A DNA stretch of 64,000 bases from Aurantimicrobium sp. (GCA_024644865.1 JAHEGZ010000006.1:39324-103323), one strand, 5' to 3'. Positions 37,400 to 46,080 are shown, counted from the stretch's first letter. The notes: generated by a model from the letters alone, not told the origin. A program made the numbers and translations.

Positions 37400-38872
37400 C
37401 TAGGCGAATGGGTTGGGCGTCATCGTGTATTTGGGCGACAGGTACTCGTGAATACCCTCGAATCCGCCCTCGCGACCGAGGCCCGACATCTTGATGCCAC
37501 CGAACGGAGCTGACGCGTTCGACATCACGCCGACGTTCAAACCCATCATGCCCGCCTCCAGGCGCTCGATGAGGCGCTGGCCGCGCGCGAGATCCTTGGT
37601 GAAGACGTAGGACGCAAGGCCGTATTCGGTGTCATTAGCCAGGCGAATCGCTTCTTCTTCGTCAGTGAACGTGATGATCGAGAGAACCGGGCCAAAGATT
37701 TCATCAGTGAGAATGTTGCTGCCGGGCTGCACATTGGTGACCACGGTGGGCTCGTAGAACGAGCCGGCACCATCGAGTGCCTTGCCGCCGGTGGTAACCA
37801 CGGCACCGCGCGAGACTGCCTCAGAAACTAGTTCGTCGCACTTGGCAACGGCGCGGTCGTCGATGAGCGGTCCGATGGTGATGCCCTCTTCGGTTCCGCG
37901 ACCGATCTTCATGGCCTTGACTCTTTCGGTGACCTTTGCGGTGAACGCCTCGGCAACATCCGCATGCACGATAAAGCGGTTTGCGCCGGTGCAGGCCTGA
38001 CCAATGTTGCGGAACTTAGCTGCCATGGCACCCTCAACCGCCTTGTCGAGGTCTGCGTCTTCGAACACGACGAACGGGGCATTGCCGCCGAGCTCCATCG
38101 ACGTGCGCAGCACGTTGTCGGCCGCCTGCTTCATCAGAGCGATGCCCACCGAGGTCGAGCCGGTGAACGAGAGCTTGCGCAGACGCGGGTCAGCGATGAT
38201 CGGGGTCGACAGAGCGGATGCGCTCGAGCTGGTGACCACATTGACCACGCCCGCGGGCACTCCCACCTCTTCAAGGATCTTGACAAAGTACAGGGTGGTG
38301 AGCGGAGTCAGAGTTGCCGGCTTGATGACCACCGTGCAGCCAGCTGCAATCGCGGGGCCAATCTTGCGCGTAGCCATCGCCAGCGGAAAGTTCCACGGGG
38401 TCACCAGGTAGCAGGGTCCGACGGGCAGGTACGACACGATCGCGCGACCGCTGCCTTCGGGGTTGATACCGTACCGGCCGGTGATGCGCACGGCCTCTTC
38501 TGAGAACCAACGCAAGAACTCGCTGCCGTACATGACCTCGCCCATGGCCTCAGCAAGTGGCTTGCCCATCTCGAGCGTCATCAAGAGCGCGAATTCGTCT
38601 TTGAGCTCCTGCACCCGATCAAACGCCTTGCGCAGCAGTTCGCCACGCACGCGCGGAGGGGTGGCGGCCCAGGTGTCTTTGACGGCTACGGCAGCGTCGA
38701 GTGCACGAATTCCGTCTTCGGGTGACGCGTCAGCGATGTTCGCCAGCACCGCGCCGGTCGAAGGGTCATGCACCGGGATGGTCTTGCCGGTCGAGCCAGC
38801 CTCCCACTTGCCATTGATGTACAGGCCGGTGGGAACTTTGGCGAGAAGATCTGCCTCTGAGATGGGGACCAT
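37400..38872 (-). CDS. NAD(P)-dependent aldehyde dehydrogenase (succinate-semialdehyde dehydrogenase-like)
   Basis: 490 residues. Catalytic glutamate in MELGGNAPFVVF, catalytic cysteine in NIGQACTGANRF, cofactor loops LVTPWNFPLAMATRK and SFTGSTSVG. Closest in pattern to GabD-type enzymes, but other semialdehydes or short aldehydes are possible. The ATG at 38872 with AAGGATAGG upstream is preferred; the open frame to 38983 overlaps the neighbouring gene. Last but one gene of the operon E1-E2-dehydrogenase-aldehyde dehydrogenase. Confidence 0.9.
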   Translation of the reverse strand: MVPISEADLLAKVPTGLYINGKWEAGSTGKTIPVHDPSTGAVLANIADASPEDGIRALDAAVAVKDTWAATPPRVRGELLRKAFDRVQELKDEFALLMTLEMGKPLAEAMGEVMYGSEFLRWFSEEAVRITGRYGINPEGSGRAIVSYLPVGPCYLVTPWNFPLAMATRKIGPAIAAGCTVVIKPATLTPLTTLYFVKILEEVGVPAGVVNVVTSSSASALSTPIIADPRLRKLSFTGSTSVGIALMKQAADNVLRTSMELGGNAPFVVFEDADLDKAVEGAMAAKFRNIGQACTGANRFIVHADVAEAFTAKVTERVKAMKIGRGTEEGITIGPLIDDRAVAKCDELVSEAVSRGAVVTTGGKALDGAGSFYEPTVVTNVQPGSNILTDEIFGPVLSIITFTDEEEAIRLANDTEYGLASYVFTKDLARGQRLIERLEAGMMGLNVGVMSNASAPFGGIKMSGLGREGGFEGIHEYLSPKYTMTPNPFA

Positions 38873-38891
38873 GCGACCTATCCTTCGTGTC

Positions 38892-39782
38892 CTAGTTTTC
38901 GATTCCAAGGGCCAGTGACGAATCAGCGGCAACCTGCAGCAGCATCGCAGCGAAGTCTTTGCCCTCGCCAATGCCCGACTCAACGAGACGGTTTACCTCG
39001 GATTCAGTCTGACGCACGATGGGCATCGAAGTGCCGGTCACTTCAGCCAACGACAACGCCAGGCGCAAATCCTTGCGCTGAGCGTCAGGCGTGAAGGTTG
39101 GCGTGAAATCCAAGCCGACAAGAGCGCCCGATTTATAAGACGTGAACGGCGAGCCGATTGCACTGTCGTTGATGAAATTCAGCAGATCGCCGCGCTTGAC
39201 GCCAGATTTTTCTCCCAGCACGAGCACCTCGGCCAGACTGTCGAGCACGACGCTCAGTACGGCGTTCGTGCATATCTTGACGACGGCGGCCTGTTGGGCA
39301 TCCCCCACGCTGTGCACGGCGCGGCCAATCGCCTCAAAATACGGGCGAGCGGTCTCGATGGCGGCCGAGTCGCCGGATGCGGCAAAAATGAGCTTGCCCG
39401 AACGCACCGACCCCGGGTTTCCGCTCACGGGAGCGTTCACGAACGCAACGCCACGAGCGGCAGCAGCCTCGGCAACCTCGGTCGCGACGCCGGGGCTAAC
39501 ACTCGAGCAGTCAACCCAGACCTTTGCGGTGCCGGCCAGAATTCCGTCGGCACGGGTCGACATGTCGAGCAGCGCCTTGTCATCAAGCATCATCGAGAAC
39601 ACAACCTCGTGAGCAGCAGCCTCAGCAGGCGAGGCGACCACAACGCCACCACGCTCAACCAGCGCGGCGCACTTCTCAGGCGTGCGATTCCACATCTCTA
39701 CCGCGATGCCTGCATCGAGCAAGCGCTCGACCATGGCTTCGCCCATCTTGCCGACGCCGACCCATCCGACAGTGCTGTTCAT
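38892..39782 (-). CDS. Beta-hydroxyacid dehydrogenase family (3-hydroxyisobutyrate dehydrogenase-like)
   Basis: 296 residues. The Rossmann motif WVGVGKMGEAMVERLLDAG, the substrate loop NAPVSGNPGSVRSGKL, and the catalytic lysine region VVKICTNAV are typical. Members oxidise 3-hydroxy acids (3-hydroxyisobutyrate, tartronate semialdehyde) with NAD(P). With an aldehyde dehydrogenase next to it, a hydroxy acid to semialdehyde to acid (or acyl-CoA) route is plausible, as in valine or polyol breakdown. Follows the E2 gene after 24 bp. Confidence 0.9.
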   Translation of the reverse strand: MNSTVGWVGVGKMGEAMVERLLDAGIAVEMWNRTPEKCAALVERGGVVVASPAEAAAHEVVFSMMLDDKALLDMSTRADGILAGTAKVWVDCSSVSPGVATEVAEAAAARGVAFVNAPVSGNPGSVRSGKLIFAASGDSAAIETARPYFEAIGRAVHSVGDAQQAAVVKICTNAVLSVVLDSLAEVLVLGEKSGVKRGDLLNFINDSAIGSPFTSYKSGALVGLDFTPTFTPDAQRKDLRLALSLAEVTGTSMPIVRQTESEVNRLVESGIGEGKDFAAMLLQVAADSSLALGIEN

Positions 39783-39806
39783 GGTATTCCTTTGGTCAGG
39801 CCCGCT

Positions 39807-41030
39807 CTACACGAACAGGGTGATGGGGTTTTCGATCCGGTTCTGGAACGCCGCGAGCCACTGGGCTGCGAGCGCACCGTCGACCGCACGGTGGTCTGCA
39901 GAAAGCGTAACGCGCATGACCTTACCGACGGTGAGTTGTCCGTCGACGACAACGGGCTGATCTTTCGCTGCACCAACAGCGAGGATGCCCGACTGCGGCG
40001 GGTTCAAGATGGCGGCAAACTCGAGCGTTCCGTACATGCCCAGGTTCGATATTGAGAATGCACCCCCCTCGAGCTCATCCTGCTTGATCTTCTTGTCACG
40101 AGCGCGAGCCGCCATGTCGGCAATCTCGGCCGAGATTTCGGTCAAGCTCTTGTTCGCCACGTTGCGCAAGACGGGGGTGAGAAGTCCACCCTCGGTCGAC
40201 ACCGCAATCGAGATGTCAACGCTGGAGTGCTTGAGCATTCCCTCGTCGGTCCAGGTGACGTTGGCTTCGGGCACATCCACAAATGCCTTGGCCACAGCCA
40301 TCACGACGAAATCGTTGACCGAGACCTTGGTACCCGGAATCGAGTTGACCTGCGCGCGCAAGGCAAACAGGTTGTCGACCCGGCACTCTGCGGTCACATA
40401 GAAGTGCGGAACGGTGGTTTTGCTCTCAGTCAGGCGACGAGCAATGGCTTTACGCATTCCCGAGTGCGGCACCAAAATAGGTTCGCTGGCTGGGCCGCTC
40501 TCGCTAGCTGAGTAGGCCGTAGGCCGTATCGAAGCCACCGGAGCGCTGTCCAGATCTCGGCGCACGATCCGTCCGCCAGGGCCGGTGCCACTGACCGCGG
40601 AGAGGTCGAGCCCGCGTTCACGAGCCAACTTGCGAGCCAGGGGTGAGGCAAAAAGTCGACCAGCCCCAATGGTTTCGACAGGCTCAACCACCTTCGTCTT
40701 TTCAACGACCGCGGCAGGTGCAGCGGCGGTGACGGGGACGGCGGCATGTGCATCCGCCCCGAGTGCAGCGTCGATGTCAGCCGAGGTCTCACCCTCAGAA
40801 ATCACCACGGCGATGGGCTCACCTATTTTGGCGACCTTGCCTTCAGGAGTGACGATTCGTCCAAGGATTCCGCCGATTTCGGCGTTGTACTCCACAACGG
40901 CCTTTTCGGTTTCGAGCTCAGCGAAGGGTTCACCCACAATCACAACGCCGCCCTCGGCGACCAGCCACTTATTGATGGCGGCTTCACTGGCCCCAGCCAA
41001 AACGCTGGGCATGCGAACGACGGTAGCCAT
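39807..41030 (-). CDS. 2-oxoacid dehydrogenase E2 component (dihydrolipoyl acyltransferase)
   Basis: 407 residues. One lipoyl domain with K43 in ELETEKAVVEYNAE, a peripheral subunit-binding domain (residues 127-161, FASPLARKLARERG), and a catalytic domain with LSADHRAVDGALAAQW. It transfers the acyl group made by E1 to CoA. The two linkers around the subunit-binding domain are encoded by dispersed repeats: residues 115-120 (VEPVET) by a family A repeat and residues 166-176 (SIRPTAYSA) by a family B hairpin. It begins 2 bp after the E1 stop. No E3 gene lies in the operon. Confidence 0.93.
   Translation of the reverse strand: MATVVRMPSVLAGASEAAINKWLVAEGGVVIVGEPFAELETEKAVVEYNAEIGGILGRIVTPEGKVAKIGEPIAVVISEGETSADIDAALGADAHAAVPVTAAAPAAVVEKTKVVEPVETIGAGRLFASPLARKLARERGLDLSAVSGTGPGGRIVRRDLDSAPVASIRPTAYSASESGPASEPILVPHSGMRKAIARRLTESKTTVPHFYVTAECRVDNLFALRAQVNSIPGTKVSVNDFVVMAVAKAFVDVPEANVTWTDEGMLKHSSVDISIAVSTEGGLLTPVLRNVANKSLTEISAEIADMAARARDKKIKQDELEGGAFSISNLGMYGTLEFAAILNPPQSGILAVGAAKDQPVVVDGQLTVGKVMRVTLSADHRAVDGALAAQWLAAFQNRIENPITLFV
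40507..40535 (+). repeat. Dispersed hairpin repeat, family B, inside the E2 gene
   Basis: GCT-GAGTA-GGCC-GTA-GGCC-GTATCGA-AGC. The GGCC stem and the GCT/AGC ends pair. On the coding minus strand it gives SIRPTAYSA in the linker between the subunit-binding and catalytic domains. Confidence 0.75.
40671..40690 (+). repeat. Dispersed repeat, family A, inside the E2 gene
   Basis: GGTTTCGACAGGCTCAACCA contains the same 18 bases as 7201-7218. On the coding minus strand it gives VEPVET in the linker before the subunit-binding domain. Confidence 0.75.
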
Positions 41031-41032
41031 GA

Positions 41033-43225
41033 TCAGTTACCTCCACGAACGTTGGCCATGGTGCGCTCCAGGCCCTCGACGACCTCTTCGGTCTTGGCGA
41101 TGGCGGCACGCTCGAGAACCTTGGAGATGCTGGGGGCAGCCTCACCACCGGTAACGCGCTGAACCGGCTGATCCAAGTAGTCGAAGTATCGACGCTGAAT
41201 CTCGTCAGAGAGCCACCCGCCGTAAGACGTTCCCTTGGCACCCTGTTCGACGATGAGCACGTTATTCGTCTTCTTGATGCTCTCGCCGATGGTTTTCCAG
41301 TCGATACTTGCCTTGTCGAGCCAGCGCAGGTCAATGAGCTCGGCGTCAATGCCGGTTTGCTCAATGGCCTCGGCGCTGTGGTGGACCATCGAGAGGTAGG
41401 TCAGCACCGTCACGTCGTTTCCGGCGCGCCTGATCGCGGCCTTGCCAAACTCGATCTGGTAGTCGAGGTCGTCGGCCGGGATCTTGCCGTCGATGCCGTA
41501 GAGATCCATGTGCTCGATCATGATGACCGGGTCGTTCAGCGTGAGCGCTGCATTCATCAGTCCCACGTAGTCAAAAGCAGAGGATGCGGCAACAATGCGC
41601 CACCCGGGGTTGGTGGCCATGATTCCGGCAGGGTCCATGAGGTGCTGTGAGCCATAGCCCGAGCCCATCGCGACCTTTGTGCGCAAGACCAGCGGAACAG
41701 GGTTCGTGCCGCCGAACATGTGGCGCGCCTTACCGATCTGGTTGAACACCTGATCGGCGGCAACCCACATGAAGTCGGGGTACATGAACTCGACCACGGG
41801 GCGGAAGCGACCGTCGGTCGCGATGCCACAACTCAGACCGGCGAAGGCGTTCTCGCTGATGGGTGTTCCCAGAATGCGACCGGGGTACTTCTCAGCCAAG
41901 CCCTTGGTCGCCCCGTTCGTTCCGCCCTTGAGACGGTGAATGTCTTCACCCATCACGACGATCTCATCACTGAGGCTCATACGGTGATCCATGACGACGG
42001 CGACAGCGTCGACGAGCTTTACCTCAACGAGCGCACCGGTGTACGTCGACTCCTCGAGGTTGTGACCGGCGGCGAGTTCGCTGGCGTCTCCGCGAATTCC
42101 CTCATCGACAAAACTGGCGTTGGGCCAGAGCTCTGGTCGGATGCGTCGAACACCGGCAGCGGCATCCGGGTCTGCTTCAACCAACTGGTCAACAGCTAGC
42201 TTCATGGCGGCCTGCGCCTGCGCACGAACCGAGTCAACGCCCGCCTGGTCAATCAGGCCAAGCTTGATCATCTCGGTGGCGACTCGCAGCAGTGGGTCGC
42301 GCTCACGCCACGCCTTCTCTTCGTCTTTCGGACGGTAGCCGAATGCGCTTCCCGGGTAGGGGCCGTTCTGGTGGAAGTAACGGTAAACCTCGGCCTCGAC
42401 GAGTGCCGGTCCGTTGCCGGCGCGCATGTAGTCAGTCGCCTGCTGCATGGCCAGGTGAACGGCGAGCGGGTCCATTCCGTCAACACGCCACGACGGGAAG
42501 TTGAAGCCAAGCGCACGGGCCGAGAGACGTGGCTCGTTGGTGACCTCATCAATGCGAGTCGAAACCGCGTAGAGGTTGTTTTCAATAAAGAAGCACAAGG
42601 GCAGATGCCAGGCAGAGGCGAGGTTCATGGTCTCGAGCACCGAGCCAATGTTCGTGGCGCCGTCGCCGAAGTAGGTCACCGAGATGTCGGTGGTTCCGGC
42701 GTGCTTCTGCGACCACGCGTTTCCGGCGGCCAGGGGAACGCCGCCACCCACAATCGCGTTGGTACCCAGAGCACCGGCCTCAAGCCACTGGAGGTGCATC
42801 GATCCGCCACGGCCGCGCGAGTAACCTTGCTCGAGTCCAAGAATCTCGGCGAGCGTGCGCTGCAGCATCGCCTGTACACGCTCGGTTACGAGAGCACCGG
42901 CGTTGAATCCCTCGGGAGCCACGTAGCCCAGTGCCTTCGCCAAGAACTGGTGGTGACCTCGGTGGGTGCCATTCACGGCATCGGATGCGCGCAGCGCGAC
43001 CGCGCTACCGACAGCTCCACCCTCTTGGCCGATGCTCGAGTGTGCCGGGCCGTGCACGAGCCCCTCACCGGCAAGCTCGAGCACAGACTCTTCGAACGCA
43101 CGAATGAGGTGCATCTGGCCCAGCATGTTCATGAGCAGCTGTGGGTCGGCGGCTTTCCAGTCGGCGTCGGTGGTCGTCAGTTCGACCCACGGTGATCCGG
43201 CTTCAAGTTTCTTTTCGACAGGCAC
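41033..43225 (-). CDS. 2-oxoacid dehydrogenase E1, fused alpha and beta chains
   Basis: 730 residues. The alpha part has the thiamine diphosphate motif FGDGATNIGS near residue 187 and HRGHHQFLAK and RGRGGSMHL; the beta part starts near residue 370 and has VMGEDI, GLSCGIATDGRFRPVVEFMY and QHLMDPAG. It decarboxylates a 2-oxo acid (pyruvate, a branched-chain 2-oxo acid or acetoin type). GTG at 43225 was chosen because AAAGGAG precedes it by eight bases; the open frame extends further upstream. It begins the operon and is divergent from a VOC gene across a pair of operator-like repeats. Confidence 0.92.
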   Translation of the reverse strand: MPVEKKLEAGSPWVELTTTDADWKAADPQLLMNMLGQMHLIRAFEESVLELAGEGLVHGPAHSSIGQEGGAVGSAVALRASDAVNGTHRGHHQFLAKALGYVAPEGFNAGALVTERVQAMLQRTLAEILGLEQGYSRGRGGSMHLQWLEAGALGTNAIVGGGVPLAAGNAWSQKHAGTTDISVTYFGDGATNIGSVLETMNLASAWHLPLCFFIENNLYAVSTRIDEVTNEPRLSARALGFNFPSWRVDGMDPLAVHLAMQQATDYMRAGNGPALVEAEVYRYFHQNGPYPGSAFGYRPKDEEKAWRERDPLLRVATEMIKLGLIDQAGVDSVRAQAQAAMKLAVDQLVEADPDAAAGVRRIRPELWPNASFVDEGIRGDASELAAGHNLEESTYTGALVEVKLVDAVAVVMDHRMSLSDEIVVMGEDIHRLKGGTNGATKGLAEKYPGRILGTPISENAFAGLSCGIATDGRFRPVVEFMYPDFMWVAADQVFNQIGKARHMFGGTNPVPLVLRTKVAMGSGYGSQHLMDPAGIMATNPGWRIVAASSAFDYVGLMNAALTLNDPVIMIEHMDLYGIDGKIPADDLDYQIEFGKAAIRRAGNDVTVLTYLSMVHHSAEAIEQTGIDAELIDLRWLDKASIDWKTIGESIKKTNNVLIVEQGAKGTSYGGWLSDEIQRRYFDYLDQPVQRVTGGEAAPSISKVLERAAIAKTEEVVEGLERTMANVRGGN

Positions 43226-43282
43226 GGTGTGTACTCCTTTGTCACTGCGGCGTAAGCGCATTTCTCCAGCGTACGCGTTGAA

Positions 43283-43292
43283 TGTATCCAAT
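43283..43292. promoter_or_regulatory. Operator half, TGTATCCAAT, near the E1 start
   Basis: TGTATCCAAT is repeated in exact inverted form at 43344-43353. The two copies frame the divergent promoter region of the E1 and VOC genes. The GntR regulator at 43957 is the likely ligand; TTGTATACAA-like sites are typical for its FCD family. Confidence 0.5.
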
Positions 43293-43343
43293 CGCAAGCC
43301 AATTTCACTATTTTGTGGCAATAATTGCCGTAGTTACCTTAAT

Positions 43344-43353
43344 ATTGGATACA
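43344..43353. promoter_or_regulatory. Operator half, ATTGGATACA, near the VOC start
   Basis: ATTGGATACA is the exact inverse of TGTATCCAAT at 43283-43292, 51 bp away, and lies 29 bp upstream of the VOC gene start, overlapping the expected promoter. Confidence 0.5.
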
Positions 43354-43382
43354 AGAGTCATTTGAGACGAGAGCAGGCAGGC

Positions 43383-43910
43383 ATGAGTGGCATCCCCGGA
43401 CTTCGCGGAGCCGAACACATCGGCTTCACCGTGCCCGACATGGATCAGGCGCACGACTTCTTCGTAAACGTGATCGGATGCGAGTTCGTCTACGAGCTCG
43501 GCCCATGGGTGCGTGACGACAATTGGTTTGCCGAGCACCTCAATGTTGACCCCCGTAGTGTCATTCGTCGCTTGCGGTTCTATCGCTGCCACTTCGGTCC
43601 GAACTTCGAGGTGTTTGAGTATGAGGCACCCGAGCAAAACGCGACTCCCCCGCGAAACAGCGATGTCGGCGGTCACCACATCGCGTTCTATGTCGATGAC
43701 CTCGACTCAGCCATTGACTACCTGCGCGGCCACGGCGTCAAAATTCTTGGCGAACCAACGGCAAGCTCGGCGGCCTCGGCCGGTCAGCGCTGGGTCTACT
43801 TCCTGAGCCCCTGGGGCATGCAGTTCGAGCTTGTCAGCTACCCCAGCGGAAAAACGTACGAGTCGGATGCACCGGTACTCTTGTGGCATCCGGCCAATCC
43901 CGCAAGATAG
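43383..43910 (+). CDS. VOC-superfamily protein (glyoxalase/ring-cleavage dioxygenase fold)
   Basis: 175 residues. Two beta-alpha-beta-beta-beta modules: AEHIGFTVPDMDQAHDFFVNVIG with a metal histidine near residue 12, FEVFEYEAP, HHIAFYVDDLDSAIDYL with another histidine, and QRWVYFLSPWGMQFELVSYP with a C-terminal glutamate. The His-Glu-His-Glu pattern suggests a bound metal. It could be an isomerase, lyase or extradiol dioxygenase. The ATG at 43383 was chosen since AGCAGGCAGGC lies ahead and the family begins here. Probably co-regulated with the divergent E1-E2 operon and the following GntR gene. Confidence 0.85.
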   Translation: MSGIPGLRGAEHIGFTVPDMDQAHDFFVNVIGCEFVYELGPWVRDDNWFAEHLNVDPRSVIRRLRFYRCHFGPNFEVFEYEAPEQNATPPRNSDVGGHHIAFYVDDLDSAIDYLRGHGVKILGEPTASSAASAGQRWVYFLSPWGMQFELVSYPSGKTYESDAPVLLWHPANPAR

Positions 43911-43956
43911 TCGTCCTTTGTCTGGCCCCTGACCCTCCTCATCGAAGCGCGTTTTC

Positions 43957-44619
43957 ATGGAAGCACCCACCACTGTCGTCAGCACTCGCATCGCTGACGC
44001 CCTGCGCGAGCAGATTCTCTCGGGCGCCATGGCGCCCGGTGAGCGCATTCGTCAGGAAGAGCTGGCCGAGGAGTTCGGTGCAAGTCGCATTCCGGTGCGT
44101 GAGGCGTTGCGCATCCTGGTCACTGACGGTCTCGTCACCATGGTTTCGAACACCGGAGCGTGGGTGTCGAGCCTGTCTCAGGCCGAGTGCATCGAGCAGT
44201 ACCTCATTCGAGAGCGCATCGAGCCGTTGCTCCTTCGCGAGAGCATGCCGCACCTCACGGCGGCAAACGTTGAACGCCTCAGCGAGCTCACCGCAGCCAT
44301 GGAGTCGAGCACGGATGTTGCTTCTTTCATGAAGCTCGACCGCGAGTTTCACTTGCTTGCCTATTCGGCCGCCCCGAACGGAACGCTTGCTGAGATCATC
44401 CACCGCCTGTGGAACACGACTCAGCACTACCGCAGGGCCTATTCGGAGATGGTGCGCGGAACCAGCCTTGATGTGACCCATCTCGAGCACCGCCTGCTTT
44501 TCGATGCCATCGTGCGTGGCGATGCCGAAGACGCAGAGCGCACGCTCACCGGGCACATCCAGCGCACTCGCCGGGAACTCGAGAAGCACCCCGAGGTGTT
44601 CGAGGTCGAGGGTACCTAA
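43957..44619 (+). CDS. GntR/FadR-family (FCD domain) regulator
   Basis: 220 residues. Winged HTH at residues 10-75 (LREQILSGAMAPGERIRQEEL, then ASRIPVREALRILVTDGLV), then the FCD domain with EFHLLAYSAAPNGTL and LEHRLLFDAIVRGD, which carries the metal-binding histidines of the family. It begins 46 bp after the VOC gene. I infer that it controls the divergent E1-E2 operon and the VOC gene through the inverted TGTATCCAAT sites, with an acyl or hydroxy acid as the effector. Confidence 0.9.
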   Translation: MEAPTTVVSTRIADALREQILSGAMAPGERIRQEELAEEFGASRIPVREALRILVTDGLVTMVSNTGAWVSSLSQAECIEQYLIRERIEPLLLRESMPHLTAANVERLSELTAAMESSTDVASFMKLDREFHLLAYSAAPNGTLAEIIHRLWNTTQHYRRAYSEMVRGTSLDVTHLEHRLLFDAIVRGDAEDAERTLTGHIQRTRRELEKHPEVFEVEGT

Positions 44620-44650
44620 CCGTAGACAGCTCGAACTGCCGGGAAGGTGA

Positions 44651-45328
44651 CTAGTGACCCGATCCGTCGTGTGGTCCGTGGATGAGCCAGACGCCCTTCA
44701 TCGGGACCTTGCCGGGATTGTGAAAAACGTGAGGGATTGTGCAGTCAAAACCGACGGATTGATTGGCGCCGATCACGAAGGTCTCGTCGCCAACGGTTAT
44801 TTCGAGCTCGCCCTCAATGATGTAGCCGTACTCATACCCGGGGTGCACCACCGGCTGACCGTCAGGGGTGGAAGTCGCGCCCGGCGCGTAGTTAAGCAGC
44901 ATAAAGTTCACCGACGACTCGGGAGTTGCCGCCAAGCGTTCCCATGAAATCCCTTGACCGACATCAATGCGAGACCGATGATCAGGGTGCACGATGGAAA
45001 CTCGGTTTGCGAATACCGAATTAGCCCACGGACGGGCATAGTCGAATTCGTCACTGACGAGGAGGTTTTCACCCGCTGCTCGCGCCGCGCCTGCACGACG
45101 TTCCGTCGTTGAGGTAGCCGACTCCGGTTCCTCATTGAAGAAGGAGTTTAATTCGGCCCCTAAAAGCGTGACCAGGCTGAAGAGTGTCGCAACGGAAGGT
45201 TGAGACTTACCATTTTCGATTTGGCTCAGGAACGACGGCGAGACGTTTGCTTCGCGGGCAAGTTCACGAAGTGACATCCCGGCCTCGATGCGACATTCGC
45301 GCAGGCGTTCCCCGATGTTTTTATTCAC
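44651..45328 (-). CDS. XRE-family regulator with C-terminal cupin domain
   Basis: 225 residues. HTH_3 domain (ECRIEAGMSLRELAREANVSP, then FLSQIENGKSQPS) at residues 8-60, followed by a linker and a cupin domain with HPGYEYGYIIEGELEI and HVFHNPGKVPM. Regulators of this plan (SutR, PuuR-like) sense small metabolites. GTG start at 45328. It is divergent from the VOC gene at 45489 across 160 bp and converges with the GntR gene. The shared sequence elements upstream of the sugar transporter suggest it regulates both places. Confidence 0.9.
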   Translation of the reverse strand: MNKNIGERLRECRIEAGMSLRELAREANVSPSFLSQIENGKSQPSVATLFSLVTLLGAELNSFFNEEPESATSTTERRAGAARAAGENLLVSDEFDYARPWANSVFANRVSIVHPDHRSRIDVGQGISWERLAATPESSVNFMLLNYAPGATSTPDGQPVVHPGYEYGYIIEGELEITVGDETFVIGANQSVGFDCTIPHVFHNPGKVPMKGVWLIHGPHDGSGH

Positions 45329-45408
45329 AGTGATGCCACCAAACTCTCTTTAATCGTTCAGCGCTTGCTTATTAGGTCTAGCCACCAGAATACTGCACCG
45401 CTACGCTT

Positions 45409-45450
45409 GTTAAGTAGGACTAAACATAAATTGTTACCAAAATGAACACT
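45409..45450. promoter_or_regulatory. Candidate operator elements between the XRE-cupin and VOC genes
   Basis: GTTAAGT-AGG-ACTAAAC (45409-45425) is an inverted repeat with one mismatch, and AATGAACACTG follows at about 45441-45451. Both elements, GTTAAGTA and the inverse of the latter (CAGTGTTCAYT), recur at 51956-51977 in front of the sugar permease operon, so they may be one regulator's sites. Confidence 0.4.
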
Positions 45451-45488
45451 GTTTAGCTTCGCCAATGACGTCGAAAAGGAGCTCTCCT

Positions 45489-46019
45489 ATGGCACTCAAA
45501 CTGTCAAAGATTCACCACACTGCGATCATCGTGACGAACCTCGACCGTTCGATTTACTTTTATCACGATCTCCTCGGCCTCCCGTTCTCCAACGAGCCCA
45601 GTCCCTGGTTTGAAGGTCCCGAATTGGAGAAGGGCGTGAACGTGCCCGGTGCGAAACTTCGTCAGGTCTCCCTGTCGGTCGGAAACCACTCAACCTTAGA
45701 ACTCATCGAGTACGCGAATCGCCCTGCCGACAACAACACGCCTATTCAACAGAACTACCTGGGCGCCATGCACGTGGCATTCGAGGTCGAGAATGTCGAA
45801 GAGGCATTTGCCGAACTCACGGCCAAGGGCATCGAGTTCTACTCGGAGCCCAACGTTGTTGACGAAGGAGTTCTCGCTGGTTGGCGCTGGGTCTATTTCC
45901 ACGATCCCGACGGAATTCCGCTCGAGCTCGTGGAGGTCGCCTACTACGAGGCGGATGCCCGTGCTGCGGGCATTGCTGAGTACTTGCGCACACGCCCCGC
46001 TCTCGCGACTCTGCTCTAG
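45489..46019 (+). CDS. VOC-superfamily protein (glyoxalase/epimerase fold)
   Basis: 176 residues. IHHTAIIVTNLDRSIYFYHDLLG at the N-terminus has the first metal histidine; LELIEYANR, MHVAFEVENVEEAFAELTAKG and WRWVYFHDPDGIPLELVEVAYYE complete the two modules, with the final glutamate in place. It is more like lactoylglutathione lyase/methylmalonyl-CoA epimerase relatives than like dioxygenases, but the function is open. ATG at 45489 with AAAAGGAG ahead. It is the single plus-strand gene before a strong terminator and is divergent from the XRE-cupin regulator. Confidence 0.87.
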   Translation: MALKLSKIHHTAIIVTNLDRSIYFYHDLLGLPFSNEPSPWFEGPELEKGVNVPGAKLRQVSLSVGNHSTLELIEYANRPADNNTPIQQNYLGAMHVAFEVENVEEAFAELTAKGIEFYSEPNVVDEGVLAGWRWVYFHDPDGIPLELVEVAYYEADARAAGIAEYLRTRPALATLL

Positions 46020-46034
46020 AGCGAAAACCGACAA

Positions 46035-46080
46035 ACTAAAAGGCTCGAGGGATTCGCTGCCCTCGAGCCTTTTAGTGGTT
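46035..46080. terminator. Bidirectional intrinsic terminator
   Basis: A perfect 17-bp stem (46035-46051 with 46060-46076, starting ACTAAAAGGCTCGAGGG) and an 8-base loop. The arms end in AAAA and TTTT, so it can work for both the VOC gene (ending 46019) and the convergent dehydrogenase gene (ending 46081). Confidence 0.88.

Noticed and set aside
43210..43225. TTTCGACAGGC at the E1 start resembling a family A repeat
   Set aside because: The match stops after 11 bases and lacks the second half, so it was not counted.
42966..43382. N-terminal extension of the VOC frame
   Set aside because: It runs antisense to E1 and across the operator region; the ATG at 43383 has a suitable position and family start.
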